Assembly: GCA_035490315.1 (NCBI GenBank)
Contig: DATHET010000038.1
Span: forward strand, 1 to 15,343
Reading direction: 5' to 3'
Source: JADJQU01 sp035490315
Lineage (GTDB): Bacteria; Planctomycetota; UBA1135; GCA-002686595
Length of the DNA: 15,343 nucleotides
Below, in pieces: positions 13,774 to 15,343 of this stretch. Below the pieces are notes generated by a model. The model did no database searches, was not told the DNA's origin, and saw nothing but the letters and a program-made list of their open reading frames with translations. The position numbers and the translations under genes are program-made. Each line of letters opens with the position of its first letter. Position 1 is the stretch's first letter.

Positions 13774-14688
13774 ATGAGCGCAGAACCCACGACACCGAGC
13801 ATCCCGCGCAAGATCCTGGTCGCCGTCGCCGACGGCGGACTGTCGGACGCGGCCGTGGAGTTCGCCGGGCAGCTGGCCGAAGCGTCGGGCGCCGAGCTCG
13901 ACTTGCTGCACGTCCTCCCCGTCCCGACCCTGCCCGGGCTGCGCCTGTCGGAGAAGGAATGCGCCGCGCTCGAGACCGAGCGGCGCGCCCTGGTCGTGCG
14001 CGACTTGAGCACCTACATGACCGGGGCCGCGACACCGGAGCCGGCACAGCGGCGGATGATCGAGCGCCTGCGCGTCGTCTCCGGCCAGCCCGCCAAGGTC
14101 GTGCTCGAGCAGGCGCGCAGCAGCGGCGCGGACATGGTGATCCTCGGCACCAGCGGCAAGAAGAAGGAGCTCGATTTCGGCGGCGTCGCCCGCGCCGTGC
14201 TCTCGCAGGTCCATTGCCCCGTGCTGCTCGTCCCCGCTCCGGCGCGGCGCGTGAAGAAGATCCTCGTCCCCGTCGATCTCTCGCCGGCGAGCTTGAAGGC
14301 CCTGGCGATCGCCCGCGACTGGGCGCGACTGCTCGAGGCCAAGCTGCTCGCGATCCACTGCTTCAGCGTGCCCGAGCTCGTCGCCTACGGGATCCCCGAG
14401 GCCCCGCTGACGCCGATGGATTTCGGCCTCGACGAGCTGCGCGCTTCCGCCAAGGAGCGCTTCGAGCGCGAGATGCACGGCTTCGACTGGCAAGGCGTGC
14501 CCTGGGACGCGCGGCTCTTCGACGACAGCCCCGAGCAGACCATCCTCGAGATCCAGGGCGAGTACGACCTGATCGTGATGTCGACCCACGGCCACACCGG
14601 CCTGGCGGCGGCCCTGCTCGGCTCGGTGGCGTACAACGTGCTGCGCCGCGCCCACACGCCGGCCCTCGCCTGCCCCGTCCGCAGCTGA
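13774..14688 (+). CDS. Tandem-domain universal stress protein
   Basis: This 304-residue cytosolic protein has two Usp domains, about residues 11-155 and 160-303. Each opens with a KILVAV/KILVPV strand followed by an Asp-containing loop. The ATP-binding signature of the family is G-x2-G-x9-G-(S/T). In domain 2 it is nearly intact as STHGHTGLAAALLGSVAYNV, with only the first Gly replaced by Ser. In domain 1 the matching stretch GTSGKKKELDFGGVARAV (125-142) lacks the final G-S/T pair, so that half may not bind ATP. Tandem Usps usually act in general stress or energy-limitation responses. It sits 97 nt after mgtE and 21 nt before the glutaredoxin-like gene, with which it is probably co-transcribed. 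Confidence 0.92.
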   Translation: MSAEPTTPSIPRKILVAVADGGLSDAAVEFAGQLAEASGAELDLLHVLPVPTLPGLRLSEKECAALETERRALVVRDLSTYMTGAATPEPAQRRMIERLRVVSGQPAKVVLEQARSSGADMVILGTSGKKKELDFGGVARAVLSQVHCPVLLVPAPARRVKKILVPVDLSPASLKALAIARDWARLLEAKLLAIHCFSVPELVAYGIPEAPLTPMDFGLDELRASAKERFEREMHGFDWQGVPWDARLFDDSPEQTILEIQGEYDLIVMSTHGHTGLAAALLGSVAYNVLRRAHTPALACPVRS

Positions 14689-14709
14689 ACCCGCGCGTCA
14701 AGAGATTCC

Positions 14710-15024
14710 ATGAGCGCCGAGACCGCATTCCTCGCCGGCCACGACCTGGCCGTCTATTCCGCGACCTGGTGTCCTGATTGCACGCGGCTGAAGCGCTGGC
14801 TCGCCGGCAGCGGCATCGCGACGCGCGAGGTCAACATCGACCAGGTCGATGGCGCGGCGGCGAAGCTCGAGGAAGAGACCGGCAAGCGCGCGATCCCCTT
14901 CGTGCTGGTCGACGGAGTGCGCTGGGTGCGCGGCTACCACAAGGAATCGCGGCAGCGATTCGATCCCGCCCTGTTCCTCGCCGAGCTCGAGCAGGCGATC
15001 CGGGACGGCGGCGTCGCGCGATGA
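14710..15024 (+). CDS. Glutaredoxin-like protein with CPDC active site
   Basis: This 104-residue thioredoxin-fold protein has the strand and active site LAVYSATWCPDCTRLKRWL, with Cys21 and Cys24. The cis-proline loop KRAIPFVLVDG has Pro63, and a C-terminal helix ends in LAELEQAI. The size and CPDC motif fit the NrdH/mycoredoxin-like glutaredoxin group, which reduces disulphides or mycothiol/glutathione mixed disulphides. The physiological thiol cannot be inferred. A weak CAAGAG sequence lies about 8 nt upstream of the ATG. It follows the universal stress gene by 21 nt, and its stop overlaps the next start (ATGA). This suggests a stress/redox operon that continues past the window. Confidence 0.9.
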   Translation: MSAETAFLAGHDLAVYSATWCPDCTRLKRWLAGSGIATREVNIDQVDGAAAKLEEETGKRAIPFVLVDGVRWVRGYHKESRQRFDPALFLAELEQAIRDGGVAR

Positions 15025-15343
15025 TCCTTACCGCTCTCGCCGCACTCGCCTCGCCGCTCCAGGAGCAGGCGCCGGCCGTCCTGACCGCTCCGCCGGGATT
15101 CCACGTCGACCTCATCGATGCTGCGCCGAGCCTGCGCTGGCCGTCCGCCGTCCACTGCCTCGACGACGGCTCGCTCCTGGTCGCGGAGGATCCGATGGAC
15201 ATGCCCGGGCCGACCGACGAGCCGCTCGATCGCCTCTGGCTCTACCGCTGGAACGACAACGGCAGCTTCACGCGCACGCTGTTCGCCGAGCAGCTCTTCG
15301 CGAGCTTCGGCCTCGAGGAGATCGACGGCGCCGTGTACGTCAT
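15021..15343 (+). CDS. PVC-type secreted dehydrogenase-like protein, N-terminus (partial)
   Basis: Only the first 107 residues are present; the gene runs off the right edge. The ATG overlaps the glutaredoxin-like stop by 4 bases. A very short hydrophobic leader (MILTALAALASPLQ) suggests export, although it lacks an early positive charge. Residues 24 onward read APPGFHVDLIDAAPSLRWPS, then DDGSLLVAEDPMDMPGPTDE. This is the opening of the beta-propeller found in PVC-type membrane-bound dehydrogenases, the large planctomycetal proteins that often end in a heme-binding CxxCH domain. That C-terminal part lies outside the window, so heme binding is not shown. These proteins are expanded in Planctomycetes and thought to oxidise carbohydrates or related compounds. 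Confidence 0.75.
   Translation, partial: MILTALAALASPLQEQAPAVLTAPPGFHVDLIDAAPSLRWPSAVHCLDDGSLLVAEDPMDMPGPTDEPLDRLWLYRWNDNGSFTRTLFAEQLFASFGLEEIDGAVYV

Overview
This high-GC window looks like chromosomal DNA from a planctomycete-type bacterium. The reasons are two adjacent secreted proteins with Cys-containing C-terminal modules that I associate with large-genome marine Planctomycetes, and the N-terminus of a PVC-type (Pirellula/Verrucomicrobia/Chthoniobacter-like) sugar-dehydrogenase-like protein at the right edge. This lineage call is pattern recognition, not a database result. An oxygen-dependent fatty acid desaturase suggests aerobic life. Nothing looks phage-, transposon- or CRISPR-derived, and I see no rRNA or tRNA gene.

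Left part (1-4500). The tail of an endonuclease III gene (+) converges on a membrane fatty acid desaturase (-). The gap between them is almost completely filled by a 101-nt near-perfect palindrome. Next come two divergently transcribed genes for exported proteins. One is a two-domain secreted protein (-); the other is a protein with seven FG-GAP repeats, so probably a seven-bladed beta-propeller, plus a Cys-containing C-terminal domain (+). The latter ends in a textbook Rho-independent terminator.

Middle (4500-9880), central metabolism on the + strand. ATP-dependent PEP carboxykinase (pckA) is followed 6 nt later by a small TPR protein. Then comes a compact three-gene proton-translocating transhydrogenase operon, pntAA-pntAB-pntB, with 1-nt stop/start overlaps. 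Together these genes serve gluconeogenesis/anaplerosis and NADPH supply.

Right part (9856-15343). A polytopic membrane protein (-) overlaps the 3' end of pntB by 23 bp. It diverges from a membrane-anchored protein with carboxypeptidase-regulatory-like beta-sandwich domains (+). Both of these starts lie 6-7 nt downstream of a TAnnnT -10-like hexamer, which suggests leaderless mRNAs. Then come the Mg2+ transporter mgtE behind a GC-rich leader, a tandem-domain universal stress protein, a small glutaredoxin-like protein, and the overlapping start of the PVC-type protein, which runs off the window.

I did not find a convincing undescribed multi-gene system. The strongest unexplained items are the 101-nt palindrome, the back-to-back putative leaderless promoters, the lineage-specific secreted-protein modules and the unstudied pckA-TPR pairing.
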